Shown one piece after another: positions 26,360-35,358 of a stretch of DNA of 62,617 nt (position 1 is the stretch's first letter; the number at the start of each line of letters is the position of its first letter). This stretch comes from JAHIKV01 sp965195225 (GTDB lineage: Bacteria > Planctomycetota > Planctomycetia > Pirellulales > Thermoguttaceae), in assembly GCA_965195225.1 (NCBI GenBank), contig CBDAFL010000005.1, positions 1-62,617 of the forward strand. Reading direction: 5' to 3'. Under the pieces are notes generated by a model. The model ran no database searches, was not told where the DNA came from, and saw only the letters and a list, made by a program, of their open reading frames with translations. The position numbers were made by a program, and so were the translations under genes.

Positions 26360-27532
26360 ATGCCTTCTGGTCGCTTTCCGTTGGTTTTTGTGTTGGTCGG
26401 ATCGGTATGTGGGACAGCGCTGTTGGAATTGGCCGCGTCGGCCTCGGGTCAACAGGTCCCGGTGTACCCCGCGCCGCCGCAACGGATGGCGCCCAGCGTC
26501 GCGCCGGCCGTATATCCTTCCACGTATCCATCGACGGATACGTCAACGTATCCATCCACGTCCGCGGCTGCTGCGTCCGAGCCGGCACTGTCGCCATACG
26601 ACAATGTGCTGCCGGGAATATCGACCTCTGGCGCGGGCGGCGCGGTACAGGCGTCGTACGAAGATTCCGAACCGCTATACGCGCCGTACGGCAGTCCAGA
26701 CGCCATGACCGCCGCCGCGACCCAAACGTTGGACGCCAACGCCTACGTCGATCCTGCGCTGATCTACGACGAACCTTGGACTTGGCAGGTTGTGCCTTCC
26801 GGCCTGATGTACAAATCGTACTTGGCCAGCGGTCGCGAGCCGCGCATCGCCAGCCAGTGGGTTCGGATGCGCAACGAACAATGGATGTGGGACGCAACGC
26901 TCGGCGGTCGGGTGGGTATCCTGCGATACGGGACAGACAACGCCCTCTGGCCGCAAGGCTGGCAGTTGGACTTTGAAGGGGCCGCCTTCCCGCGGATGAA
27001 CCTCGATAACGACCGCGATCTGGTCTCGGCCGATTTCCGCTTCGGCATTCCGCTGACGACCCGCCGCGGCTGTTGGGAGGCGAAGTTCGCCTACTACCAC
27101 CTCAGCTCGCATCTGGGCGACGAGTTCATGGTCCGAAATCCCGGCTACCCGCGGATCAACTACGTCCGCGACGCGGCGGTCTTGGGCATGGCGATTTATC
27201 TTGGTCCCAACCTGCGCCTGTATTCGGAGGCGGATTGGGCGTTCAACACCGACGGCGGCGCGAGGCCCTGGGAGTTCCAGTTCGGCGCCGACTTCAGCCC
27301 CGCCGAACCGACCGGCGTTTGGGGCGCCCCGTTCTTCGCCATCAATGCTCACCTGCGCGAGGCGAACGATTTCGGCGGCAACATGACCGTGCAATCCGGC
27401 TGGCAGTGGCGCGGCTGCACCGGCCATCTCTGCCGCATCGGAATGCAGTATTTCAACGGCATGAGCGACCAGACGCAGTTCTACAACACATTCGAGGAAC
27501 AGATCGGCTTCGGCCTTTGGTACGATTTCTAG
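26360..27532 (+). CDS. DUF1207-type outer-membrane beta-barrel-like protein
   Basis: 390 residues. Signal peptide FPLVFVLVGSVCGTALLELAASASG, then a Pro/Ser/Tyr linker with Y-P-S-T repeats (26510-26570). The body shows alternating aromatic strands: WQVVPSGLMYKSYLASGREPRI, FGIPLTTRRGCWEAKFAYYHLSSHLGDEF and a C-terminal F-x-x-x-I-G-F-G-L-W-Y-D-F. The Y-K-S-Y-L-A/G-x-x-K/R-E-P-R motif is characteristic of the DUF1207 family of planctomycetes. Ends in aromatic D-F as outer-membrane barrels do. GGAGG about 10 nt upstream of ATG. Confidence 0.85.
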   Translation: MPSGRFPLVFVLVGSVCGTALLELAASASGQQVPVYPAPPQRMAPSVAPAVYPSTYPSTDTSTYPSTSAAAASEPALSPYDNVLPGISTSGAGGAVQASYEDSEPLYAPYGSPDAMTAAATQTLDANAYVDPALIYDEPWTWQVVPSGLMYKSYLASGREPRIASQWVRMRNEQWMWDATLGGRVGILRYGTDNALWPQGWQLDFEGAAFPRMNLDNDRDLVSADFRFGIPLTTRRGCWEAKFAYYHLSSHLGDEFMVRNPGYPRINYVRDAAVLGMAIYLGPNLRLYSEADWAFNTDGGARPWEFQFGADFSPAEPTGVWGAPFFAINAHLREANDFGGNMTVQSGWQWRGCTGHLCRIGMQYFNGMSDQTQFYNTFEEQIGFGLWYDF

Positions 27533-27616
27533 CAGTCCGTTGAAAAAGGGCGCCACTGCTGGACAAGCCGGCAATGGCGCCCAAACTCCCGAATCCGACT
27601 TTTTCAACGAGCTGCT
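27531..27616. terminator. Bidirectional hairpin between convergent genes
   Basis: AGCAG-CCGTTGAAAAAG pairs with CTTTTTCAACG-CTGCT, with a second internal stem around GGGCGCCA/TGGCGCCC. It sits exactly between the stop of the DUF1207 gene (27532) and the real stop of the selenoprotein (27615). The right half resembles 41380-41415, so it is also a dispersed repeat. Confidence 0.65.
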
Positions 27617-29297
27617 AAGACTTGGGTTTTGCAACCTTAACGGCCGGCTGCAATTCCGCTTTGCCGATGACGGTCGGCTCGGAATCGTCGACTTCAAACG
27701 GTCCGGCGTTTAACTTTACGCGGGCTTCATATTTGTCGGCCAACTCGGATGGTACTCGCCACGAGTACCCACAGGTGAAGCCTCAGCCATATTCAAAGTT
27801 GCCCTCGACGACAACTTTGCCTTTTGGATCGGTGATGGTGATTTTCGGCTTCCCGGGGCGATTCCCGTTGACCATCATGTAAGACACCACCTCGGAGTCC
27901 GCCCCCTGTATCACCAGCGAGAGGTAGGCGATGCCGGGAGCCGTATTCACCGTGACGCGAAGTTTGTACGGAGGGCCGAATTTCAGCGCCGTCGTTTGTT
28001 CAGACCGTACCGTTACAACTTCGCCCTTCGTGGTTCCCCGAGCGTAAACCATGCTCATGTTCGATCTGTCCCTGGGCGACCGAGCGGACGAACCGAACAG
28101 CGACTCGGCAATGGCGCCGAGCAGCGACGGCTTGACCTCGACGTCTTTCCCCTCCTTCTCGGCTTTAGGCTCTTCCTTCTTTTCCGGCTTTTTCCAATCC
28201 TTGACCTGGATCGAATAGGAAAGGACTCGCCACTGGCCCGCGGGGACCGTCGCCGGCTTCGATCCATCGAGGTTCAGATCAATTTGGCCCAATTCACCGA
28301 TAAGTTGGACGTGGCACGGGGCGTGCGGGCTGGTAATTTGCCCGCGCGGTATCAAGGAGGGCGTCCAGGTCAGTTCATCGCCCAACGGCGAGACTTTAAT
28401 GTTGTAGTACTTGTCATCGAGGACGGTTAATTTGGCAAGATATTGCTGATATTCGCTGGCAAAGTTGTTCCACAACTCCCCGTCGGTTTTGGCGGCTCTT
28501 TGCCGCTTGAACAGGAGCATGTCGCCGTAGTCGGGCGTGAGTTCGTTATCCGAACCGCGAATGTTTTTGGATAGAGAAACCACGTCGTCGAACCGTCCGT
28601 TGCTGTTATGATCGAGAACGACGATTTTCCATTTCTTTTTGTCCAGCGTAAGCGTACCCTGCCGATACACGGCCGATTTCAGCGTCGCCCAGACATATTG
28701 GTTTGCACCGCGTCCCCAACCGCTCGCCTCGAAAAAGAAGGAGTAGTCGAGCTTCTTGCCGTCCACGTCGATGGCGAGGTCCACCCGGGGGAACTCGCTC
28801 TCCACGCGAGACGGCCTTGACGAGAACAACCACGACCAGACGCCCGGCGGAGTTTCAGTCTGCTTGACGGTCGGCTTGTCGATCGGTTTGTCGTCGGTCA
28901 AATCTCCGTTGCCGTTCAAATCGAAATAGAGCCGATCGTAGTCGTTCGATTTTTCATCCTGCTTATCAAGCACGAAGCCGTACTGTTTTGAGCCTAGCGT
29001 GGCCACGCTGCGCAAGGGATATTTCGAGAAATACTTGGCCGGCTCTTTCTTGACGGCTTTCTTGAAGCCCTCTTCATCAACGCCCGACTGAACGCCCTCG
29101 TGAACCCGCAAGACGAACGTCTGGGACGATATGTTGCGTAACATCCATTTATCCGAGGCTATGCTGCCTCCGGCGTCGCCCGACTCCAGCCGCACGAGTT
29201 CCAGCTTGCAGTGTTCTTCCTCGGCTCCCTGGCCCGCCACAACTAGCGCCGCTCCCCACACGACCGCCACACCTACAAGTCGGCACAAATATCTCAT
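27615..29297 (-). CDS. Candidate selenoprotein: exported protein with G-U-G-F-T-C motif (paralog 1)
   Basis: Signal peptide (MRYLCRLVGVAVVWGAALVVAG). Two EF-hand/dockerin-like acidic loops: LYFDLNGNGDLTDD near 122 and VLDHNSNGRFDDVVSL near 232. The frame meets UGA at 27783-27785 (codon 505) in FEYG-UGA-GFTCGYSWRVPSE and stays open 55 more codons to TAG at 27615, giving 560 residues. The 31053-32747 paralog also has UGA at the same place followed by the same conserved residues, so the tail is coding. A stem-loop starts 13 nt after UGA. With tRNA-Sec and selD 4-6 kb away, I read UGA as selenocysteine, giving a U-x3-C pair likely redox-active. GGGAGAG precedes ATG. Without readthrough the product would lack 56 residues. 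Function unknown. Confidence 0.88.
27751..27785 (-). promoter_or_regulatory. Putative bacterial SECIS of paralog 1
   Basis: On the transcript, UGA is followed by 13 nt then GGTACTCGTGGCGAGTACC, an 8-bp perfect stem with a UGG loop. The paralog has the same hairpin with a C-G to U-A swap at the closing pair. Confidence 0.82.
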
Positions 29298-29531
29298 GAT
29301 TGTACTCTCCCAAGTGCGGATTACTTCTCGGCAACATTGCCGAACTGAACACTCTCGACTTACGACTTAATGTCCGCATTCTACAAAAATCCACGGCAAA
29401 GGGAAAGCACCCCCCGCACCTGCGCAATTGGGGCTGGTAGTACTACTGCGTTAGGCAGCGCCCGCTACACGGTGTTCGTCAAAACGCTATAAGTCGCTGT
29501 TATACAATCGGTTGCCACTCCGGCGATCCCG

Positions 29532-30395
29532 CTACGACTCGCCGAGCGGTTCCGAGCTTTCCCCCGCCATGGTCTCGCGTTTCTGGAACACCGTTTCGAT
29601 CGACAGAGCCTTGCACTGCACGCACTCCAGACAGCGGATACAACGGAGATCGCTCCCCCGCCGCTGGGAAGGACCGCGATGCTTGCACAGGTCGCGGCAA
29701 AGCTCGCAGTCGTTGCAACTGCTCGGCTGAAAACGCAAGAACACCAGCGATACATAGTTGCATAAACTGAAGATCGTACCCAGCGGGCAAAAAAGCGTAC
29801 ACCACGGTCGCCATACGAAAAGCGTGGCCAACAGAAACACAACTAAGATGATCGACTTGCTTAGCGTCGGCCAGACGATGGTCTGGCTGGCCATCGACTG
29901 CTGGACGCTGTAGGGGACCGACGCCTCCAGCGCGCCTGCCGGACAGAGCCGGCAGAAGAAATACCAGTTTCCGTCTCCAAAATAGTAGGGTATCACCAGC
30001 ACCAAGCCGACCAGCACCGCATAGCGCGTCAATCCCATCCAGCCGGGCAGCCGCAGCTTGGGCGTGGGAATCTTGCCGATCAGGTCTTGCAGAAATCCGA
30101 ACGGACAGACCCAGCCGCAGATCAGGCTCCCGAACAACGAGCCGACGACCAGCAGCACGCCGATCGTCAGCAGTGGAATGACGTGCAACGCGCAAGAGTT
30201 GGCCAGGATGCCGATCGGACAGGCGAACGTGGCCAGCGGACAGGAATAGCAGTGGAACACCGGCGCGCAAATCCCGTGCCACCGCAGCATCAACGGATCG
30301 AGCCAGACCAGCAGAAAACTTGCCTGGACCCAAGGCCGCCAACGGGCCAGCCGCCACTTCTTCCTTCGTGAGTTTTTATTGACCATGGGCACCAT
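29532..30395 (-). CDS. NapH/CcoG-like membrane polyferredoxin (4Fe-4S)
   Basis: 287 residues, about five TM helices. Cys motifs: CYSCPLATFACPIG, CGWVCPFGFLQD, CRLCPAGALE, CTLFCPLGTI, then two ferredoxin-type clusters CNDCELCRDLCKH (C-x2-C-x2-C-x3-C) and CIRCLECVQCKAL. This is the layout of NapH/NosR/RdxA-type electron-transfer proteins that carry electrons across the cytoplasmic membrane. It lies between two selenoprotein genes on the same strand and is the obvious candidate to deliver electrons to their extracytoplasmic U/C centre (inferred). Start ATG 30395 with GGAG 4 nt upstream; ATG 30386 is an alternative. Confidence 0.88.
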   Translation of the reverse strand: MVPMVNKNSRRKKWRLARWRPWVQASFLLVWLDPLMLRWHGICAPVFHCYSCPLATFACPIGILANSCALHVIPLLTIGVLLVVGSLFGSLICGWVCPFGFLQDLIGKIPTPKLRLPGWMGLTRYAVLVGLVLVIPYYFGDGNWYFFCRLCPAGALEASVPYSVQQSMASQTIVWPTLSKSIILVVFLLATLFVWRPWCTLFCPLGTIFSLCNYVSLVFLRFQPSSCNDCELCRDLCKHRGPSQRRGSDLRCIRCLECVQCKALSIETVFQKRETMAGESSEPLGES

Positions 30396-30414
30396 GATCT
30401 CCGGGTTACCTCAC

Positions 30415-30873
30415 TTAAGAATGACAGAGCGAGGGGGGCTTGCCACTATACGTCCGCCGCAACTGGCCGTTGGCCAACCGCGTCAGTCCTCCTACGGTCA
30501 TCTCCCGCGTGATCGTCCATTCCGGCTCCTGGCGAGTCTCCCAGTACTTTTCCGTCACCTTCACGAAGGTAACGTCGGAGGAGGGTGGCGGGGCTTCGGC
30601 GTCCCGGGCCTGGGGAGGTAATGGCTCTTCGGGAGGGCCGCGGAACGGATCGACGTCCTCGGTGGACGAAGACTCCTCGGGAAGCGTTACTGGCTTCTCC
30701 AAGGGCTTATCTCCCAGACCAAAGAGCGTGGGAACTGGGATCGAAATCTCCCGCTCCTGCTGCTGGCAGACCAGCGCAGTGTGGAACAGCCCTCCGTAGC
30801 CGAGCGTGCCACTCCCGCACAGCAGCAATAAGATCAGGCAGATTTTTTGTTTTGCTGACGTTCTGATACTCAA
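30415..30873 (-). CDS. Small single-TM membrane protein, paralog of 32949-33383
   Basis: 152 residues from a TTG start (no ATG available). N-terminal TM ICLILLLLCGSGTLGYGGLFH, a Pro/acidic linker, then a conserved C-terminal block EWTITREMTVGGLTRLANGQLRRTYSGKPPSLC. The other copy shares Y-G-G-F-F-H after its TM and V-L-M-T-F-G-G-x-A-L-N-E-K-G-E-L-V-R with Cys four residues from its end. Each copy lies immediately beside a selenoprotein gene. Not a recognised family. The gap to the polyferredoxin gene is 19 bp, so probably co-transcribed. Confidence 0.72.
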   Translation of the reverse strand: MSIRTSAKQKICLILLLLCGSGTLGYGGLFHTALVCQQQEREISIPVPTLFGLGDKPLEKPVTLPEESSSTEDVDPFRGPPEEPLPPQARDAEAPPPSSDVTFVKVTEKYWETRQEPEWTITREMTVGGLTRLANGQLRRTYSGKPPSLCHS

Positions 30874-30937
30874 GGCAGTATGAAATAATGGGACTATGGC
30901 ACCCGCTTTGTTGAGCGTCGGACAATCGATGCTCCAG

Positions 30938-30970
30938 GTTTAGCAGCCGCCGACACTACGGCTTGCGGCA
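30938..30970. repeat. Half copy of palindromic repeat family C
   Basis: TTTAGCAGCCGCC then CGGCTTGCGGC match one arm of 47399-47464. Confidence 0.6.
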
Positions 30971-31052
30971 CTGTTTTCCGAACGTCATAGAACACTGAAC
31001 TACAACCGGAACCCCGCCGCCACGTGCAGTATATCGGCGGCACGAGTATCCG

Positions 31053-32747
31053 TCAAATCTCGATGGTGCTCGGTTTGCTGTTGTCGACTGGAAAGGGCCC
31101 GATTTTTAGTTTAACGAAAATCTGGAACTCGCCTTTCAACTCGGGTGACGGTACTTGCCACAAGTACCGGCAGGTAAAACCTCAGCCAAACTCGAAATCG
31201 TCTTGGTGGATAATCTTGTCGTCTTTGTCTTTAATGACGAAATGCGGTTTCGGCGGCTGGCGACCATTGATAAGGATATTCTTGCAGCGCTCGCCTGCTG
31301 GGCCGACGATTCGCAGACGGAGCGAAACCTTGGTCTTCTTCGTTCCGGCCGCGGTAACGACCGCCCGAAAGGCGCCTCCGAACGGAAGTTTGGCGGTTTC
31401 TCCTTTTTTGACGGTCACCAGGGGAGGACTGTTTCCGAACGTGGCCTCCACGACGGTGCGGCGGCTGCCGCCGGCTTTATTGGCGTTGAGAGTGTAGCAG
31501 GCGACCTTCCACGTCCCTTCTATCAAGGCGCGCTTCTGGTCCTTCGCGCCGACGATTACGATCGCTCCGTACTCGTCGTTTGAAAGTACCGCGCGGTAAG
31601 CGTGGCTGGAACAACAGATCACATTTCCCAGCGACAACTGCATGGGAGCCAGTTGCAGCTTGCTGCCGTCGGGCGAAACCGTCATGCGGTGGAAACTCTT
31701 GCCAATGCAGATCACCTTGCCGACCATGTTCCGATCGGTTCCCACGTCATTGGCTGCCAGGTTTTTCTTCGGATCGGGGTTGATCAACAGCAGATCTCCC
31801 TCAACCAGATACCCGTTGGGCCTAACGGAGACCAGATCGTCAAAGTGGCCGTTGCTGTTGCTGTCCACCAGCAGCACTTTCGTGCGTTTTTTCCCTTGCT
31901 TGAGTTGTCCTACTCGGGCCACCGCCGAGTACAATGACACTGTGGCGTAGAAATTGGCGCCGGACTGGCGGCAGAGCGCGCCCAACAGGAACGCGTACTC
32001 CACCGGCTCACCATCCGCGTCCAGAGTCACGCTCACATGTGGAAACTGCGACTGCGACATATTGGCGCCCAATTTAGTCACGTCCGTAGCCTTGGTCTCC
32101 GGGTCGTCGGTTAGGTCACCGTTCCCATTGGCGTCGAAGTACAGCCGATCGTAGCCGGTGGCCTTGGGCGCCACTGCGTCCAATGCGAAGCAGAACTGAC
32201 GGCCGCCGAGCTTCACCACTCCGCGGAAAGGAATCGGGGCGATGTACTTTGGCTCTTTCTTGACGAGGCGTTGGAACTCGGCCGTATTGGTCCCGCCGCC
32301 TTTGTTCTTTTGTGTGAATTGCTGTGGTTTAGTGAGCCGGAGAACGTACGCCGCCAGCGTGAGGGACTTGCTGCGGGATTTCCGTTTGGGCGGATTCAGC
32401 CGCAGCAACTTCAACTCAATATCCTGTTCATCCACCGGCTCGGCTTCCTCCTCACCGTCCTCCGGAGGCGTTGCCTTGGCTTTCTTCTTTTTGTCCACCC
32501 CGCCCGGCGCGGCCGTTTTGGGATATTGCTTCTTGACGTACCGCTGATCCGCGGCGCTGAGCGACTTCAACGGCACTTTGATCACCTTGCCGTTCGCCTT
32601 CTTGAGTTGGACCTTCCCGTCCTTGAAGCCGACCAGTTCCGCCTCGACACTGAACCGGCCGTTGCTGCTCTTCCAGGTTCTGGAAGCCGCCATGGCGACG
32701 GGTACGAAAAACGCGACAATCAGAAGAAGGACCAGCAGACGTTTCAT
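31053..32747 (-). CDS. Candidate selenoprotein: SHD1-domain exported protein with G-U-G-F-T-C motif (paralog 2)
   Basis: Signal peptide (LLVLLLIVAFFVPVAMA), then an SHD1 (SLA1 homology) domain at about 22-75: RTWKSSNGRFSVEAEL, KVIKVPLKSLSAADQRYV. Basic/acidic linker, then the region shared with paralog 1, with acidic loops LYFDANGNGDLTDD (near 206) and LVDSNSNGHFDDLVSV (near 297). UGA at 31182-31184 (codon 522) in FEFG-UGA-GFTCRYLWQVPSPE. The frame continues 42 codons to UGA at 31053, total 564 residues. Post-UGA conservation with paralog 1: G-F-T-C-x-Y-x-W-x-V-P-S, V-K-L-x-x-G-P-F-x-V-D-[DN]-S-x-P. A perfect hairpin begins 12-13 nt after the UGA. Extracytoplasmic redox role inferred. Confidence 0.88.
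31149..31184 (-). promoter_or_regulatory. Putative bacterial SECIS of paralog 2
   Basis: UGA, 13 nt, then GGTACTTGTGGCAAGTACC with one extra C-G pair outside: a 9-bp stem and UGG loop. Same position, loop and size as in paralog 1, with a compensatory change. Confidence 0.82.
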
Positions 32748-32948
32748 CTATTCGTTTCTCTCCCATGGTGGAGGTAAAAAGATAGGCGTTCAGTACTTCT
32801 AACGCCGCTTCGTTTCACGACCGGCCTCCACAGACACCGTCAAGCTACCAGTTTCCCTCGGGCTTGTCAAAAAATATCCGCCGGAGATTGAGTGCGGTAA
32901 CCGTGGGGTGGTATTGGCCATGGACACCACGGCCTTTCTTCACTTCAC

Positions 32949-33383
32949 TCACGTAGGGCACATAGCTGGCCCTTCCGTGCTGGTGGCCAGGCGGACAAGC
33001 TCCCCCTTTTCGTTTAGGGCGATGCCGCCAAAGGTCATCAAAACATTCAGGTTCCATTCAAGTTCGTCGGCGGTGGTTTCAACCGTTTTGATTTTGGTGA
33101 CAAATCTGACCGGTGGTTGAAAATCATCCAGGGGCATGCCGGGGTTCATACTCGGTATGCCGAACGGCATGTCCGGCCCCATGTCCGGCGGCATTTGCGG
33201 CTCGGCCACGGTGAATTCTTCCTCGCGAGTTTCGGTAACGGGCAACCTATGGAAGAAGCCGCCGTAGAGGATCGCGCAAGTACCGACGCCAAACAGCAGC
33301 AACGGTACGAATCGGAACCCGAAGATCGACCACCGAGCCGGTCTCATTGAAAGAAATCGCAATCCGGAAAGTGGGTTCTTCAT
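32949..33383 (-). CDS. Small single-TM membrane protein, paralog of 30415-30873
   Basis: About 144 residues from ATG 33383; the frame is open to 33500 but that would overlap tRNA-Sec, and ATG 33347 is also possible. TM helix FGFRFVPLLLFGVGTCAILYGGFFH, Met/Pro-rich middle (MPPDMGPDMPFGIPSMNPGMP), then VKTVETTADELEWNLNVLMTFGGIALNEKGELVRL and a terminal AMCPT. Located between tRNA-Sec and selenoprotein paralog 2. No Shine-Dalgarno evident. Function unknown; pairing with each selenoprotein suggests a membrane partner. Confidence 0.7.
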   Translation of the reverse strand: MKNPLSGLRFLSMRPARWSIFGFRFVPLLLFGVGTCAILYGGFFHRLPVTETREEEFTVAEPQMPPDMGPDMPFGIPSMNPGMPLDDFQPPVRFVTKIKTVETTADELEWNLNVLMTFGGIALNEKGELVRLATSTEGPAMCPT

Positions 33384-33425
33384 CGTACTTGCCGAAAAAC
33401 CGCGTAACAGTGTTGAAAAAAATGG

Positions 33426-33518
33426 CGGAGGCGAATGGGAATCGAACCCACCCAGGACCCTTGCGGACCCAACACTGGTTTTGAAGACCAGGGGCGCCAC
33501 CAGACGCCAATCACCTCC
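33426..33518 (-). tRNA. selC: tRNA-Sec (anticodon UCA)
   Basis: On the minus strand GGAGGTGA pairs with TTCGCCTCC to give an 8-bp acceptor stem, followed by discriminator G. The anticodon arm is CTGGT-CTTCAAA-ACCAG with anticodon TCA (33482-33484). A long extra arm (GGGTCC-GCAA-GGGTCC-like) follows, and the T arm is GGG-TTCGATT-CCC. The 8-bp acceptor, long variable arm and UCA anticodon are diagnostic of bacterial selenocysteine tRNA. It lies 43 bp downstream of selD and is probably co-transcribed. Confidence 0.97.
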
Positions 33519-33561
33519 ATAACGGCAAACGCCCCGTTTTCTTATCGGAAAGCGCTTGCGC

Positions 33562-35199
33562 TCAACTCGATCTTTTGAGTTCGTTATAAAACATCATCAT
33601 CGGCGAGCCGCCAAAGGCAATCGCCATCCAAGCAGCCTCGTCGATTTCCTCGGCCGAAAACCCCTCTTCCCGGGCCTTGGCGACGTGATACTTTACACAA
33701 GGTTCACACTTTGCCAACACCGAGAGGGCGATTCCCATCGCTCGTTTAGTTCGGGCGTCGAGCCGGCCCGGCTTGTTCGCGGCCGCGAGAAACGCCTGAA
33801 ACTTCGTCTCGATCTCCTTGATGCCGGAAGTTTCGTTGCCGGACGGCTCTTTCAGAAGTTTCTGGAGTTCCGGGTGCTCGTCCGGATTCGCGCAACAACT
33901 CGGCGCGGCCGCTTCTTTCGGGCTGGACGGTTCCGCGACAGCCGGCGGCGACGGTGATTTTCGCGCGGCGCGTTTCGCCGCTGGCAGCTGGCGGCGGCCT
34001 TCGCCACGGACGTTGATCTGCCCCGTCCCCGCGGCCAAGACGCGGCCGATCACCGCGGCCTCGGAAATTCCCTCCGCGTGCAACCGCTCGACGAACGCCT
34101 CGGCCATCGGCTCGGGCAACGAGATCAGCAGCCCGCCGGAAGTCTGCGGATCGAAAAAGATTTCCACGCACGCCGGATCGACTCCATCGACCGCCGCCAA
34201 AGCGTCGCCGGACGATTCCCGATTTCGCTCCACTCCGCCGGGAATCACTCCGCCGGCAATGCACTCCAAGACCTCGGGCAGCAGCGGCACGTCGTCCCAA
34301 ACTATCTCCACGTCCACCTTGCTCGCCGAGGCCATCGACTTCAGGTGGCCCATCAACCCAAAGCCGGTAACGTCGGTACAGGCATGGGCCTCGAACTCGA
34401 ACATCAACTCCGAGGCGAGTTTATTCAAGGCGACCATCGAGCGGCAGGCGGCGGCGACGCTCTCCTCGCTTGCCATGCCGATCTGTCCGGCAAAAGAGAC
34501 AATGCCGGTGCCCAGCGGTTTGGTCAGCACCAGCCGATCTCCCGGCCGAGCGGCCGCATTGCTGGCGATTCGCCCCGGATCGATCAGTCCGGTGACGGCG
34601 AATCCGGCCTTTATTTCGTCGTCCTTGATGCTGTGCCCACCGATTACAGCCACGGATGCCTCGGCCATTTTGTCCAACCCGCCGCGGAGGATTTGGGCGA
34701 GGATATCGTCGGGGAGTTTTCGCGCGGGAAACCCCACGATCGACAGCGCGGAGATCGGTCGCCCGCCCATCGCGTACACGTCGCTCAGCGAATTGGCGGC
34801 CGCGATCTGGCCGAAGACGTAAGGATCGTCGGCCGACGGGGAGAAGACGTCCACCGTCTGCACCAACGCCGTCTTCTCATCCAGCAGATAGACGCCCGCG
34901 TCGTCGCCGGCCGGCATTCCAACGAGCACCTTCGGATCGTTCGGGGCGGGCAAAACCGCCATGATCCGCTGCAAGGTGGCCTGGTCGATTTTCGACGCGC
35001 AGCCAGCGCTCTCGACCAACTCGGTGAGGCGGATCGGCCCGGTGGGCGGTTCGCGCTCTTCGCCCGCACAGGGGCAAATATCTTCGTTGCGAAAGATATC
35101 GCACGGACACGGTTTCCGGGGATCGCAGATGCAGTGCCCCAACTGCATCGAGCGTTGCATCACACGGCGGCGTTTCTCGATGTCCTTCTCCGTCTTCAT
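33562..35199 (-). CDS. selD: Selenide, water dikinase with Cys-rich N-terminus and C-terminal AhpD-like domain
   Basis: 545 residues against about 350 for ordinary SelD. It makes selenophosphate from selenide and ATP for Sec-tRNA synthesis. Core about 55-385: catalytic Cys67 and Lys70 in ESAGCASKID (the second Cys of E. coli GCGCK is Ser), AGDDAGVYLL, AANSLSDVYAMGG, GGHSIKDDE, CTDVTGFGLMGHL and DPQTSGGLLI. Residues 23-45 form a Cys-rich segment (CICD..PCPCD..CPCAG), perhaps an Fe-S or metal site. After a Pro/Ala linker with a CC pair, residues about 455-545 are carboxymuconolactone-decarboxylase/AhpD-like with the redox pair KCEPC. The fusion suggests thiol-coupled selenium delivery (inferred). 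Start ATG 35199 lacks a clear ribosome site; ATG 35160 is possible. Confidence 0.95.
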   Translation of the reverse strand: MKTEKDIEKRRRVMQRSMQLGHCICDPRKPCPCDIFRNEDICPCAGEEREPPTGPIRLTELVESAGCASKIDQATLQRIMAVLPAPNDPKVLVGMPAGDDAGVYLLDEKTALVQTVDVFSPSADDPYVFGQIAAANSLSDVYAMGGRPISALSIVGFPARKLPDDILAQILRGGLDKMAEASVAVIGGHSIKDDEIKAGFAVTGLIDPGRIASNAAARPGDRLVLTKPLGTGIVSFAGQIGMASEESVAAACRSMVALNKLASELMFEFEAHACTDVTGFGLMGHLKSMASASKVDVEIVWDDVPLLPEVLECIAGGVIPGGVERNRESSGDALAAVDGVDPACVEIFFDPQTSGGLLISLPEPMAEAFVERLHAEGISEAAVIGRVLAAGTGQINVRGEGRRQLPAAKRAARKSPSPPAVAEPSSPKEAAAPSCCANPDEHPELQKLLKEPSGNETSGIKEIETKFQAFLAAANKPGRLDARTKRAMGIALSVLAKCEPCVKYHVAKAREEGFSAEEIDEAAWMAIAFGGSPMMMFYNELKRSS

Positions 35200-35358
35200 C
35201 GCGGTTCATCATACTGTTCGCCATCCTCCACTGCAAGTGGTGGATGGTTTTTGCTCCTATCCTCGCAAACGACGTTGCAGAGTCGCTGAGGTGGGAGTAG
35301 AATACCCCAAGTGATCGTAAGGCTCCCTTCTTGTCTGTGTCATGAGGAGGCGGTTGCA

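Noticed and set aside
31053..31055. The terminal UGA of selenoprotein paralog 2 as a second Sec
   Set aside because: No hairpin follows, and alignment with paralog 1 has already ended near S-x-P-[ST]-x-I.
33384..33500. Longer start for the small TM protein at 33500
   Set aside because: It would translate through tRNA-Sec.
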